Shown piece by piece: positions 6,985 through 14,376 of a DNA stretch of 16,356 bases (the first letter of the stretch is position 1; the number at the start of each line of letters is the position of its first letter). The translations under genes were made by a program, and so were the position numbers. The notes beneath the pieces are model-generated. The model saw only the letters and a list, made by a program, of their open reading frames with translations, ran no database searches and was not told the origin of the DNA. This stretch comes from RGIG8782 sp017475895 (GTDB lineage: Bacteria > Pseudomonadota > Alphaproteobacteria > Rickettsiales > UBA1997), in contig CAMVHP010000020.1 in NCBI GenBank assembly GCA_947167315.1, positions 1 to 16,356 of the forward strand. The letters are read 5' to 3'.

Positions 6985-7800
6985 ATGTTGGATGAATTAT
7001 TTGTTTTTGATATTGAAACAGTACCTGACACGGATGTATTACAGAGCTTAACCGGTAGCACCACGACTGATGAAAAACAAAAAAGATTGGAGTTGGAGGA
7101 GTACAGTAGAGAAGTATCCGGAGGAAATCCTTTTCCAAGACAGCCATTTCATAGAGTGGTGTCCATAAGTATTTTGTGGGCTGACATTAAGAAGAAGAAT
7201 GGCTATGAATACTACGAGATATCAAGGGTCGGTACCATATCAAGTACCACTAATACTGAAAAACAAATAACCGAGAAATTTTTTGATTTTTTAAAAAGAC
7301 ATAATCCAAGAATAGTTGACTACAACGGCAAAACATTTGATTTACCAGTTATGAAGTATAGAGCCATGAAATATGGCGTGAGCGTTGAAAATTTGTTTAA
7401 ATCCGGCGATAAATGGAATAATTATAACTATAGATACTCCACAGATTGGCACTGTGACCTTTTGGAGGTTTTATCAGATTTTGGTACATCCTCCAGATGT
7501 AAAATGAATGAAGTTTGTAGTATATTGGGAATACCTGGAAAAATAGGGGTTGATGGTTCGAAAGTTGCTGATATGTTTGATGATGGAAAGTTAAAAGAAA
7601 TTGATAACTACTGTGAAACTGATGTACTAAATACTTATCTTGTGTATTTGAATTATTGTTTATTGTCGGGAACCATAACGCATGATGGTTTTATACAGAT
7701 GAATAAAGAATTGAAAGAGTATTTGGAAAAAAATAATTTGCCACATTTTAATGAATTTTTGGATGAGTGGAAGAAAGTTGACACCAGAGATATTTTTTAA
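6985..7800 (+). CDS. PolB-like DEDDy 3'-5' exonuclease
   Basis: Predicted 3'-5' exonuclease of the family related to the proofreading domain of B-family DNA polymerases (DNA_pol_B_exo2-like), 271 aa. The three exonuclease motifs are present. Exo I is FDIET (D9, E11). Exo II is YNGKTFDLPVM (N114, F118, D119). Exo III is YCETD (Y209, D213). Together they make a DEDDy set for two-metal nucleic-acid hydrolysis. There is no polymerase domain, which is normal for this stand-alone family. The ATG at 6985 is chosen because the DIE motif then lies near the N-terminus, as in relatives. A GTG at 6946 would add 13 hydrophobic residues. No Shine-Dalgarno sequence is obvious. It is 40 bases upstream of the HemY-like gene, perhaps one unit. 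The substrate is unknown; DNA repair or RNA processing is inference. Confidence 0.85.
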   Translation: MLDELFVFDIETVPDTDVLQSLTGSTTTDEKQKRLELEEYSREVSGGNPFPRQPFHRVVSISILWADIKKKNGYEYYEISRVGTISSTTNTEKQITEKFFDFLKRHNPRIVDYNGKTFDLPVMKYRAMKYGVSVENLFKSGDKWNNYNYRYSTDWHCDLLEVLSDFGTSSRCKMNEVCSILGIPGKIGVDGSKVADMFDDGKLKEIDNYCETDVLNTYLVYLNYCLLSGTITHDGFIQMNKELKEYLEKNNLPHFNEFLDEWKKVDTRDIF

Positions 7801-7840
7801 TTGAAAATTGTTTTATATTTTTTATTATTACAGCAGGAGA

Positions 7841-9010
7841 ATGTTTTTATTTATCTTGAAGAAAATATTTATTATAATTTTTCTATTAGCTATTGGTTTT
7901 TTGATGTCGTTTTTGACGACAATTGACGGTGATGTTGTAATTTACGCTGGAAGTTATGAAGTTTTTACAAACGCTAAGTTTATTATATTTTTATCTTTTA
8001 CAATCGCTGTTATTTTGTTTTTATTTACATCCATATATTATATATTTACAAATACGAGTAAAAATAAAATAGCTAAGAAAATAAATGCTGAGAAAAATAA
8101 ATACGATTTGTATTTAGAGAATATTTACAATGCCATTACAAGTAATGTAGTTGGTGATGTTAATGGAGCAAAAAAATATTTTTTAAGGGCTGATAAATTT
8201 GTTAAAAATAAACTGACAGATTTGATAAAAACACAAATATTTATGAAGGAAAGTGTTTTTAATGAGGTGAATTTTAGTGACACTAAAGACATAGTTAAAT
8301 ACAATATCTTCTTATCCAAAGCCATAGCTGACAATGATGTTAAAAGTATGAAGTTGTATGCCAATGAAATTTTAAATATAAATAAAAATGATAAAAAATC
8401 ACTGGAAGTACTGTATAAAATAAGTAAAGATGCAGATAATTGGGATGAGTGTTTGATTTTGATTGATAAAATAAAAAGATACTTATCGAAACAAGATTTT
8501 AAAAATGAAATGTTGATTATATGTGAGAATTTAGCCAAAAATTATTATACAAAAGACGATTATAACAATTCTTTAAACTATTCGTTGAAGGTTTTTAATG
8601 CTGATAAAACTAAGTTAAGTAATAATAAAATTATTATCAATTCAATGCTTAACCTGAAGGACAAAAGGTTGTTAAAATATGTGAAAAAAATATGGAAATA
8701 TACTCCCGATGATGGAATGGGTCAAATCTATCTAGGTGACCGTGAAAATAAAGTAAAATTAGCAAAGAAACTATATAATATAAATAAAAAGGATATAAAA
8801 AGTATTGTTTTCTATTGTAATGTTTTAATTGCTACCGGTGATATTGACTTAATAGATGAAAGGATTATTGACGAGCTAAACAAGTATCAATATAAAGAGA
8901 CTTTTAAGATAATTGAAAAACTTGAGGAGAAAGAAAAGGCAAACTCGTTTCTGGTCAACACACTAAGAGAAAAAATTTCCTCCTCCAAAAGTATGTATGA
9001 TGATAATTAG
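7841..9010 (+). CDS. HemY-like inner-membrane TPR protein
   Basis: 389-aa membrane-anchored helical-repeat protein. Two hydrophobic segments (about residues 5-25 and 45-68) flank a short loop containing GDVVIYAGSYEV. This is the arrangement of the HemY N-terminal domain, and Lys-rich TPR-like helices follow to the end (for example NYYTKDDYNNSLNYSLKVF, about 225-245). The HemY family, often found near heme genes, is a membrane scaffold of poorly defined role; no heme gene is seen here. The start is uncertain. AGGAG lies at 7835-7839, only one base before ATG 7841, while TTG 7856 would be too far from it. I kept the ATG because it preserves the whole first membrane segment. The gene converges with the ferredoxin gene across 7 bases, and no hairpin terminator is visible between them. 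Confidence 0.75.
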   Translation: MFLFILKKIFIIIFLLAIGFLMSFLTTIDGDVVIYAGSYEVFTNAKFIIFLSFTIAVILFLFTSIYYIFTNTSKNKIAKKINAEKNKYDLYLENIYNAITSNVVGDVNGAKKYFLRADKFVKNKLTDLIKTQIFMKESVFNEVNFSDTKDIVKYNIFLSKAIADNDVKSMKLYANEILNINKNDKKSLEVLYKISKDADNWDECLILIDKIKRYLSKQDFKNEMLIICENLAKNYYTKDDYNNSLNYSLKVFNADKTKLSNNKIIINSMLNLKDKRLLKYVKKIWKYTPDDGMGQIYLGDRENKVKLAKKLYNINKKDIKSIVFYCNVLIATGDIDLIDERIIDELNKYQYKETFKIIEKLEEKEKANSFLVNTLREKISSSKSMYDDN

Positions 9011-9017
9011 TTTTTGT

Positions 9018-9305
9018 TTATAAAATATCTATTTTTGCTCCATCTAGGGCAGGGGACATTTTAACTTGGCAAGCTAGCCTTGATGTGCTTGTTAGATTTA
9101 TTTGTTTTTCTAGTACGTCCAGTTCGTGATCACTAATTTCTGATTCGTTGTAATGTTCTTCATCAATTTTGACATGACAAGTTCCACAAGCTCCATTACC
9201 ATCACAGTTTGATTTTATTCTGTAGTTATTTTTAATCAAAAACTCCAGAAGCGTATCATTGCTGGCCGTAAATTCCAATTTATCATTATTTACATATATA
9301 AACAT
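9018..9305 (-). CDS. Adrenodoxin-type [2Fe-2S] ferredoxin
   Basis: 95-aa electron carrier of the plant/vertebrate ferredoxin fold. The cluster ligands C34, C40, C43 and C79 show the C-x5-C-x2-C-x35-C spacing typical of the adrenodoxin/ISC-ferredoxin group rather than the plant type (C-x4-C). The segment SNCDGNGACGTCHVKID, the acidic helix SEISDHELDVLE and the closing RLACQV motif all fit. Such proteins usually supply electrons to Fe-S assembly or to a monooxygenase; no isc gene is nearby. It is the last gene of a three-gene minus-strand operon, 18 bases after the dapB-like gene. The ATG at 9305 has no strong ribosome site. Confidence 0.9.
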   Translation of the reverse strand: MFIYVNNDKLEFTASNDTLLEFLIKNNYRIKSNCDGNGACGTCHVKIDEEHYNESEISDHELDVLEKQINLTSTSRLACQVKMSPALDGAKIDIL

Positions 9306-9323
9306 TTTTCAAACTTGCTTTTG

Positions 9324-10127
9324 TTAATTGACTTTACTTAATTTCAAGACATCTTTCATTGTGTAAAGTCCGTTTTGTTTTCCATCTAGCCATATCAAAG
9401 CTCTTTTAACTCCTTTGATAAAGCTTGAAAACGATGTCATACTTTGTGTTATTCTCAATTCTTCTCCAACACCGTTAAACAAAACTTCATATTTTCCCAT
9501 TTTATCACCACCTCTTAGGGAGGCAAAATTTATTTGTTTTTCGTTTATATTTTCACCATTACCATTGGTTTTTTTATACACTTCGCCAAACTCCCAACCT
9601 CTGCCGGTGGCAACTGCTTTAGCTATTTCGTTTGACATGCCAGAACCTGATTTATTTGTTATATTTTCAAAGTCGAGTACATTTATGTTATAATCATCTC
9701 TCAATATTGATGATGCTAGTTCTGTTATGTTTAGCAACAAATTAAATGTTATGGACATATTTGAGGAGTATAATATTCTGCAAGATTCCGAATATTTTTT
9801 TAATTTATCCAATTCCTCCTCGGTTAGAAACCTTGTTCCAATTATTACTGTTTTATTCATTTTTGAAGCGGTCGATGCTGCTTTTAGCGCTAGCTCCGGT
9901 GATGAAAAATCGATAACCACATCGCTTTTTTTAAACAATTCCTCGATACTATCTGTTATTTTGGCGCCTATTTTTTCTAAACCTAAAAATGTACCAATAT
10001 CAAGACCCACTTCATCATAACCCTGCCTTACAAGTGCTGACGATATATCAAATAAACCATCATTATACAGTTCTAATGCTAATGCCTTTTGAACCGTTCC
10101 TTTTATTGCTGTCAAACCTACTTTCAT
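9324..10127 (-). CDS. dapB: Divergent 4-hydroxy-tetrahydrodipicolinate reductase (DapB family), catalytic motif lost
   Basis: 267 aa, full length for DapB, which reduces hydroxy-tetrahydrodipicolinate in lysine and diaminopimelate synthesis. The family frame is clear: VVIDFSSPELAL, SNMSITFNLLL, the ASLRGGDKMGKYEVLF segment, and the ending GLYTMKDVL. Key residues are altered, however. The Rossmann glycine motif GxxGxxG reads AIKGTVQ, the GTTG cofactor loop reads GTRF, and the EAHHRxKxDAPSGTA active-site motif reads LDFENITNKSGSGMS. The catalytic His pair and Lys are therefore absent and only the SG of SGT is kept. The ATG at 10127 has TAGGT at a good distance; an in-frame ATG at 10160 would add 11 residues that overlap the upstream gene. 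It sits in an operon between a small membrane protein (7-base gap) and the ferredoxin. It may be inactive as DapB or have a different role. Confidence 0.8.
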   Translation of the reverse strand: MKVGLTAIKGTVQKALALELYNDGLFDISSALVRQGYDEVGLDIGTFLGLEKIGAKITDSIEELFKKSDVVIDFSSPELALKAASTASKMNKTVIIGTRFLTEEELDKLKKYSESCRILYSSNMSITFNLLLNITELASSILRDDYNINVLDFENITNKSGSGMSNEIAKAVATGRGWEFGEVYKKTNGNGENINEKQINFASLRGGDKMGKYEVLFNGVGEELRITQSMTSFSSFIKGVKRALIWLDGKQNGLYTMKDVLKLSKVN

Positions 10128-10134
10128 AGAATAC

Positions 10135-10449
10135 CTACAACCATATGTGAAATAAAACACTTTTTATAAATCTGAGCAGAGAAGGACCACAACTCAAAAT
10201 TATATAAAATGCTGAAAAAATACCACCCAACAGGATTGGAATAGCTATAAATGTATTTAAAATTCTTCTGGCCATTAAAAGTCCGTTATCACTATTCGAC
10301 GGAGTTTCACCCGTGAAAGTTTCTTTTACTTTTTCTCCTTCACTTAAATAGTTATCATCCACTACTGACTCACTTTCTATCTTTTCTCCAAGTGCTTCTT
10401 TATTTTTGTTTACCATGAAACTGTTTATTATATCGTCTGCGTCTGGCAT
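10135..10449 (-). CDS. Small single-pass or hairpin membrane protein of unknown function (104 aa)
   Basis: Unrecognised. The first ~55 residues are hydrophilic and acidic (starting MPDADDIINSF). A hydrophobic C-terminal part follows (FIAIPILLGGIFSAFYIILSC, about residues 67-87), then a short basic stretch (RFIKS) and a hydrophobic end. It is predicted to be anchored in the inner membrane by its C-terminal third. It is the first gene of a minus-strand operon with the DapB-like and ferredoxin genes, and its stop codon is 7 bases before the dapB start. The promoter at 10482-10509 is well placed; no clear ribosome site is seen. The promoter and tight spacing support a real gene, but I can assign no function. 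Confidence 0.6.
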   Translation of the reverse strand: MPDADDIINSFMVNKNKEALGEKIESESVVDDNYLSEGEKVKETFTGETPSNSDNGLLMARRILNTFIAIPILLGGIFSAFYIILSCGPSLLRFIKSVLFHIWL

Positions 10450-10481
10450 AAATTGATAACTTTTTAATTACTGTTGTCGCG

Positions 10482-10509
10482 ATTGTAAAACTTGTAATTA
10501 TTTAGTCAA
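10482..10509 (-). promoter_or_regulatory. Sigma70 promoter of the membrane protein - dapB-like - ferredoxin operon
   Basis: Minus strand TTGACT (10509-10504), 16-base spacer, TACAAT (10487-10482). Transcription would begin near 10475, about 25 bases before the ATG at 10449. Both boxes are the same hexamers as those of the promoter at 1878-1906. Confidence 0.7.
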
Positions 10510-10640
10510 GGAGTTTTTGATTAAATATAACCGGACGACTATGTTATTGGGTCGTGTTAAACTGCCATGATGTCTCGTTGTATTTGTCTTTTATATTGTT
10601 TTTATTTTATTTGTATTTGCTATCGTGATGCAAATATAAA

Positions 10641-10668
10641 ATTTAACCAACATCTATGTTGGTTAAAT
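10641..10668 (-). terminator. Intrinsic terminator of ndk
   Basis: ATTTAACCAACAT (10641-10653) and ATGTTGGTTAAAT (10656-10668) are perfect inverted repeats forming a stem of about 12 bp with a tetraloop. On the minus strand the stem is followed by TTTATATTT. It lies 26 bases beyond the ndk stop codon. The remaining ~110 bases up to the promoter at 10482-10509 hold no gene that I can recognise. Confidence 0.8.
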
Positions 10669-10693
10669 GACTAAAATACTGATACTATAAAAA

Positions 10694-11113
10694 TTATCTA
10701 TTTACTTCGATATCACTAAAGAAAAAGTGTGTTTCTCTGTACGCACTTTCTATATTATCGGAACCATGTACTGAGTTTTCACTTTTACTTTTTCCGAATC
10801 TATTTCTCAATGTTCCTTTATCTGCCTCTTTAGGATCAGTTGCTCCCATTAAAGTTCTATATTCAACAACAGCGTTTTCTTTCTCTAATATTTGAGCTAC
10901 AACTGGACTTCTACTCATGAACGTGGTTAAATCTTCGAAAAATGGTTTTTGTGAATGTTCCCTGTAAAATAACTCAGCTTGTGTTTTGGTTAACCAAACT
11001 TTTTTCTGAGCAACTATTTTAAAACCGTTTTCTTCTATAAGCGATATTATTGCTCCCTCTAGGTTTCTTTCAACTGCGTCTGGTTTTATGATGCTTAAGG
11101 TTTTTTGAGTCAT
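10694..11113 (-). CDS. ndk: Nucleoside diphosphate kinase
   Basis: 139 aa, the standard length of the family. It transfers the gamma phosphate between nucleoside triphosphates and diphosphates through a phospho-histidine, balancing NTP and dNTP pools in the cytoplasm. Visible signatures are IIKPDAV (residues 8-14, K10 binds phosphate), FMSRSPVV, the RTLMGATDP loop with KGTLRNRFG, and the active-site NSVHGSD with H116 as the phosphorylated residue. The ATG at 11113 fits the family N-terminus (TQKTLSIIKPD). No strong Shine-Dalgarno sequence is seen. It is transcribed alone, divergent from the efflux operon, with a terminator directly downstream. Confidence 0.97.
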   Translation of the reverse strand: MTQKTLSIIKPDAVERNLEGAIISLIEENGFKIVAQKKVWLTKTQAELFYREHSQKPFFEDLTTFMSRSPVVAQILEKENAVVEYRTLMGATDPKEADKGTLRNRFGKSKSENSVHGSDNIESAYRETHFFFSDIEVNR

Positions 11114-11141
11114 TTTTACTAATATTGTTATCTATGCCATA

Positions 11142-11170
11142 ATGGTACAATTATTTTTTTAAAAAATCAA
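11142..11170 (-). promoter_or_regulatory. Tentative ndk promoter
   Basis: Minus strand TTGATT (11170-11165), 17-base spacer, TACCAT (11147-11142). The -10 box matches four of six bases. The leader to the ATG at 11113 would be about 22 bases. Confidence 0.35.
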
Positions 11171-11271
11171 TGAGGTTTTTATGGAATAAAAAAATAACTA
11201 TTGTGTTTTATATGTATGTGGCATTTATGTTGATATTACGCGATTTACTTTGGTTCAAAGGCTTTTTATTA

Positions 11272-11299
11272 TTGACATTTATTTTTTTATAATTAGCAT
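11272..11299 (+). promoter_or_regulatory. Candidate promoter of the TolC-ybhGFS efflux operon
   Basis: A perfect TTGACA lies at 11272-11277, with TAGCAT at 11294-11299 after 16 bases. A perfect TATAAT (11288-11293) overlaps it, but its -35 would be the poor TTTATT at 11265-11270. Either would start transcription roughly 20-30 bases before the ATG at 11326. No operator-like inverted repeat for a local repressor is evident. Confidence 0.45.
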
Positions 11300-11325
11300 T
11301 CGCGGGGACGAATTATTTTTAGAAA

Positions 11326-12696
11326 ATGAATATTAAAAAAATATTTAAAATTCTTGTAGCGGTCATCACTATTTTTACTACGAATATTATAACAATAAAC
11401 GCAGAAGAAGTTCAACAAAGAAGCATAAATAATTACCTAGACTACGTAAATTATGAATGGTGGTATAACTTTAATGATAGTAATTTGGAGAGGTACATAT
11501 TAAAGGCTGTATTGAACAACAGTGATATAAAAATATTGGATTTTAGAGTTAAAGAATATGAAAACTTTGTAAAGTATACATTCGGTAGAGAATTACCAAC
11601 GGTGTCTGCATCGTTGATGTACAACAATGTCAAAGATATTCCATTTAACAACATGTCCATAAAACAAGATGGTTTTATGTTGCCATTGAGTGTGAATTAT
11701 GAACTTGACCTATTTGGCAAAAATAAATTGACTACAAAATCAGCAAAAAAACAACTTGAAATATATAATTATCAGTTGCAAAGTGCCTATATATCATTGG
11801 TATCTAGCGTATCTACAATTTATTTTAACCTAGTTAGATATAATAAAATCATTAGCTTATATGATGAACTCATATTGATAAAGCAGAAGATACTACAGGA
11901 TGAAGAGAGACTTGTTAGAAATGGGTTAAGTAGGGATATAAAAAGCAATCAAATAAGACAAGAGGTTAGAACATTAAAAATTGACAGGATAAATATATTA
12001 AAGAATAGAGACGAACTGTTGACACAATTTGCTGTTATTTTGGGAGAAATGCCGTCAAAGGCACAAAATATAAAGATAAGTGGTTTTGATAAAATTGACT
12101 TTACCGGAAGTATGGATAATGCAATATCTTCAAACGTCATTTTCTATAGACCTGACGTATTAGCAGTTGAAAAACAACTGGAAAAGGCGGAAATTGATAT
12201 AAAAATTGCCAGAAAAGAATTTTTGCCAACGATAAATCTTGGAGCCTCTTTGGTGTTTAATGATATGGGTGCCGGTGGTTTCTTTTCTTCAGGAAGTACC
12301 ATAAAAAGTCTGATGGCGGGATTAACACAGCCAATATTTATGGGTGGAAGAATTAAATTCAATTTAAAGATAAAAAAAATAAAATATGAAGAGTTGCTTG
12401 AGGAATACAGAAAAACAACACTGCAGGCCGTTAAAGAAGTAAATGATAGTATGGTGAATATGATATATGATAACAACATAACAATAATGAACTTTAAAAA
12501 TTATCTAAGTGAAAGAAAGAACTATGATGATTTCAGAACGCAATACAAAAACGGTTTGATATCCTATAGAGATCTATTGACCTATAAACAAAAGCTTATA
12601 GCAGCAGAAATTACATTAGTTAATTCAAAAATAGAGAATTACATTGATTATATAAGTTTGTATAAATCAACGGCAGGTTATATCGATAATAATTAA
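11326..12696 (+). CDS. TolC/NodT-type outer-membrane efflux channel
   Basis: 456-aa outer-membrane factor that would form the exit duct of a tripartite exporter. A signal peptide (MNIKKIFKILVAVITIFTTN..., cleavage near residue 26 at NA|EE) leads into two repeats of the outer-membrane efflux protein fold. The family turn motifs can be seen: LPLSVNYELDLFGKNK (about 121-136) in the first half; FYRPDVLAVEKQLEKAEIDIKIARKEFLPTINL (in the 270s to 300s) and LTQPIFMGGRI in the second half; and GLISYRDLLTYKQ near the C-terminus. There is no lipobox Cys, so it is not a lipoprotein like many NodT relatives. It is the first gene of the operon, 13 bases before the fusion protein. Its cargo is unknown. Having its own outer-membrane channel in the operon suggests a dedicated export route. 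Confidence 0.92.
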   Translation: MNIKKIFKILVAVITIFTTNIITINAEEVQQRSINNYLDYVNYEWWYNFNDSNLERYILKAVLNNSDIKILDFRVKEYENFVKYTFGRELPTVSASLMYNNVKDIPFNNMSIKQDGFMLPLSVNYELDLFGKNKLTTKSAKKQLEIYNYQLQSAYISLVSSVSTIYFNLVRYNKIISLYDELILIKQKILQDEERLVRNGLSRDIKSNQIRQEVRTLKIDRINILKNRDELLTQFAVILGEMPSKAQNIKISGFDKIDFTGSMDNAISSNVIFYRPDVLAVEKQLEKAEIDIKIARKEFLPTINLGASLVFNDMGAGGFFSSGSTIKSLMAGLTQPIFMGGRIKFNLKIKKIKYEELLEEYRKTTLQAVKEVNDSMVNMIYDNNITIMNFKNYLSERKNYDDFRTQYKNGLISYRDLLTYKQKLIAAEITLVNSKIENYIDYISLYKSTAGYIDNN

Positions 12697-12709
12697 TTGG
12701 AGAAACATA

Positions 12710-13528
12710 ATGAAGAAGATAGTTTTTATAATAGTATTAATTGGTTGTTGTTTTGGTGTCTACTTTTCTTTTGATTATTTTTACAAAAACAACAGAGAAA
12801 AAGAAATAACCTTGTATGGTAACATTGACATAAGGCAAATAAATTTAGCATTCAGAACAGGTGGAAGAATTAGCTCTTTAAATTTTGAAGAGGGAAATAC
12901 AATTAAAAAGGGTGATTTGTTGGCGGAAATTGATGCTGAACCTGTGTTGAACAAGTTAAAACAGGCAAAGGCACAGTTGGAAATAGCAAAAATAAATATG
13001 GAGAATGCAAATAGATATTACAAAAGAAATATTGAATTGTGCAGAAAGAAAACCATATCAAAGCAGGAATGTGACAACATAACCGTTAAAAGAGATGAGG
13101 CGAATGCCAACTATAAATATATGAAAGCTTTATATAGCGAAGTAAATACAAGCTATAATGATTGTAAATTATACTCCCCCAGTAACGGTGTTATTTTGGT
13201 AAGAGTTCAGGATGAGGGAGCAATAGTTGGTGTTGGAACACCAATATATACACTATCATTAAATGATAAAATGTGGGCAAAGGTGTACATAAGGGAAACT
13301 GAGTTGGGTAAAATTAAAATAGGTTCTAATGTTAAAGTTTATACTGATTCCACAAGTAAAGTTTATAGTGGACATGTTGGTTTTATATCACCAGTGTCTG
13401 AATTTACACCAAAAAATGTTGAAACCACATCATTGAGAACGGATTTAGTTTACAAAGTTAAAGTAGTAATTGATGATGCTGATGACTATTTAAAACAGGG
13501 TATGCCAATAACTGTGAAAATAAACTAA
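12710..13528 (+). CDS. ybhG: YbhG-type HlyD-family membrane fusion protein
   Basis: 272-aa periplasmic adaptor linking the inner-membrane ABC transporter to the outer-membrane channel. An N-terminal membrane anchor (residues 3-23) is followed by ITLYGNIDIRQINLAFRTGG, which closely parallels E. coli YbhG. Next come a biotinyl-lipoyl half-motif (EEGNTIKKGDLLAEID), a coiled-coil hairpin (about 80-145), the second lipoyl half (SPSNGVILVRVQDEG), and the beta-barrel segment containing SPVSEFTPKNVETTSLRTDL. From memory it is about 60 residues shorter than E. coli YbhG, the difference lying in the hairpin, so the periplasmic reach would be shorter. GGAG stands 7 bases before the ATG, and the gene begins 13 bases after the channel gene. 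Confidence 0.92.
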   Translation: MKKIVFIIVLIGCCFGVYFSFDYFYKNNREKEITLYGNIDIRQINLAFRTGGRISSLNFEEGNTIKKGDLLAEIDAEPVLNKLKQAKAQLEIAKINMENANRYYKRNIELCRKKTISKQECDNITVKRDEANANYKYMKALYSEVNTSYNDCKLYSPSNGVILVRVQDEGAIVGVGTPIYTLSLNDKMWAKVYIRETELGKIKIGSNVKVYTDSTSKVYSGHVGFISPVSEFTPKNVETTSLRTDLVYKVKVVIDDADDYLKQGMPITVKIN

Positions 13529-13543
13529 TGTCAGAGGTTGCTT

Positions 13544-14368
13544 ATGATCAATTCCATTGAAGTTGGTAAGGAGATATTAAAAAAACATTATGATAGACAA
13601 CTGAAGGTGGCACAGGAAAAATACACAGGCGAGGATGTGTTTTGGGTAAATAAAAAATATAATCATTCGCTTGAAGTGTTTGAAATGTCGCAATATTTGA
13701 TTGAAAATGAAGCAACGTTAAATGATCTTGATGATGATTTAAAATTATATGGACAGTTAGGGGCTCTGTTACATGATATAGGTAGAGCCTATGAAATAGG
13801 ACATTTGAGAAAAAGTGTGATACCACACGGAATAGTTGGTGCGGATGTTTTAGTTAATGAAGAGCATGAGGATAATATTTTTTTGATATATTCGATGAAG
13901 TATCATGACGATCTTAATGCAGTTGAAAAAACATTGAATGAGTTGAACGAATTGAAGGTAAATGATAACGATAAAGAAAATATTATTTTATTGTTAAAAC
14001 TTGTGATGGACAGTGATAGATTGTCGAATTATACGCATTTTAAGGATATAAACAAAAGATTTATAATAAGTAAAGAAAGATTACCGTTTTTTACTGAAAG
14101 TTGTTTGAATAGCTTTAAAAATAGGAAACTTGTAAATAATACAGAAAGAAAAACCGTATTTGATCAGATGTTAGGTTATATTTGTTGGAGCTACGATTTA
14201 TTTTATAATGCCTCTAAAAAATTTATAAAAGAGAGCAATTGTCTTAGAGATCTGCTAAATATAATGAAGATTGAAATTAAAAATTTTGACAACAAAGACG
14301 AAAATAAACTTCTTTCGGTGTTTAATGATATAGAAAAACAACTTGTAGAGGACAACTTATTACATTAG
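13544..14368 (+). CDS. HD-domain metal-dependent phosphohydrolase inside the exporter operon
   Basis: 274-aa soluble protein with an HD domain. Metal ligands in order are H41 (NHSLEV), H77-D78 (LLHDIGR), H95 (PHGIVG), H121 (KYHDD) and D158 (MDSDRLSNY). This H...HD...H...H...D pattern suits a two-metal phosphohydrolase or phosphodiesterase acting on a nucleotide or other phosphate ester. The C-terminal ~100 residues are Lys/Asn-rich with no recognised domain. The ATG at 13544 has AGAGG six bases upstream; a TTG at 13538 would add two residues. It begins 15 bases after the ybhG stop and ends 8 bases before ybhF, so it is firmly within the operon. The E. coli ybhGFSR operon, as I know it, has no such gene. 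The substrate and any link to transport are unknown. Confidence 0.85.
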   Translation: MINSIEVGKEILKKHYDRQLKVAQEKYTGEDVFWVNKKYNHSLEVFEMSQYLIENEATLNDLDDDLKLYGQLGALLHDIGRAYEIGHLRKSVIPHGIVGADVLVNEEHEDNIFLIYSMKYHDDLNAVEKTLNELNELKVNDNDKENIILLLKLVMDSDRLSNYTHFKDINKRFIISKERLPFFTESCLNSFKNRKLVNNTERKTVFDQMLGYICWSYDLFYNASKKFIKESNCLRDLLNIMKIEIKNFDNKDENKLLSVFNDIEKQLVEDNLLH

Positions 14369-14376
14369 GTATTTGT

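Noticed and set aside
10530..10556. ACGAC...GTCGT short inverted repeat, considered as a small RNA or operator
   Set aside because: The arms are only five bases with an 11-base loop, and there is no adjacent promoter or terminator on either strand that would define an RNA.
11171..11189. TGAGG followed by ATG GAA TAA, a start-stop mini-frame
   Set aside because: It encodes only two residues, and it overlaps the region needed for the ndk promoter on the other strand. There is no downstream frame that it could couple to.
11212..11292. Small hydrophobic open frame (26 aa, MYVAFMLILRDLLWF...) on the plus strand between ndk and the efflux operon
   Set aside because: No ribosome site precedes its ATG, and its end overlaps the candidate promoter elements of the efflux operon. 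In A/T-rich DNA a short Phe/Leu-rich frame arises easily by chance.
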